This document shows positions 57,862 through 57,905 of a stretch of 57,905 nucleotides of DNA, piece after piece; within the stretch, counting starts at the first letter, position 1, and every line of letters starts with the position of its first letter. This stretch comes from Guillardia theta CCMP2712. Lineage: Eukaryota > Cryptophyceae > Pyrenomonadales > Geminigeraceae. Both the position numbers and the translations under genes were made by a program. The stretch spans positions 422,274-480,178 of the forward strand of contig NW_005434672.1 in NCBI RefSeq assembly GCF_000315625.1. Reading direction: 5' to 3'. The notes beneath the pieces are model-generated. The model saw only the letters and a program-made list of their open reading frames with translations. It was not told the DNA's origin and ran no database searches.

Positions 57862-57905
57862 GTGATGATGGAGGAGGAGGAGGGGATGGGAGGGGGATGG
57901 GGGGA

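Overview
This window is nuclear DNA of a photosynthetic protist, most likely a cryptophyte of the Guillardia theta type. Three things point that way. Genes are split by many short GT-AG introns rich in CTCC/CT microsatellites. Two predicted plastid proteins (a beta-ketoacyl-ACP synthase and a drug/metabolite transporter) begin with a signal peptide followed directly by Phe, the bipartite presequence with a +1 Phe typical of red-alga-derived complex plastids. Retroelement debris and GC-rich spacers are abundant. The species name is an inference; the sequence itself shows only a eukaryote with a complex plastid.

Layout. 1-860 (-): voltage-gated cation channel, damaged at the pore. 1679-3088 (+): BuGZ/ZNF207-like zinc finger protein, complete in five exons. 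6650-8400 (-): copia RT/RNase H. 9139-about 10.7 kb or further (+): RING-H2 E3 ligase. 12.3 kb (-): LINE RT scrap. 12815-16031 (-): long MORN-repeat gene. 16690-22065 (-): ADP-ribosyltransferase-fold domain, two membrane spans and an array of about 33 nearly identical 43-residue armadillo repeats, of which 11 are in frame with the N-terminal part. 22.1-27.2 kb: an unassigned coding remnant, an inverted repeat and a mosaic of Ty3/gypsy chromovirus pieces in mixed orientation. 28.1-29.8 kb: G-rich spacer. 29830-31513 (+): CENP-B/Tc5-type DNA-binding domains fused to a PB1 domain. 32147-34248 (+): J-domain protein. 35.0-38.3 kb (+): RFC1, interrupted by a 491-base assembly gap. 38.3-40.8 kb (+): unassigned exons. 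41836-45016 (+): plastid KAS II, complete in nine exons. 45228-46651 (-): plastid-type DMT transporter, complete in three exons. 48336-49637 (+): intronless protein kinase. 51709-52167 (+): orphan with strong codon bias. 52974-53441 (+): PDZ protein. 53899-54069 (-): 56-residue membrane ORF. 56.3 kb to the end (+): mitochondrial EF-G, GFM2-like, running off the window.

The genes do not form an operon or a single pathway. The KAS II and transporter genes converge tail to tail and both products probably go to the plastid. The most novel items are the ART-membrane-armadillo gene with combinatorially varied repeats, the CENP-B/Tc5-PB1 fusion, the 42-bp inverted repeat nested in a direct repeat, and two recurring spacer classes (GC-rich islands, and islands of the TACCCCACCC word). 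Several genes carry frame breaks at G runs that look like base-call or assembly errors, so individual exon joins should be read as inferences from splice signals and phase.
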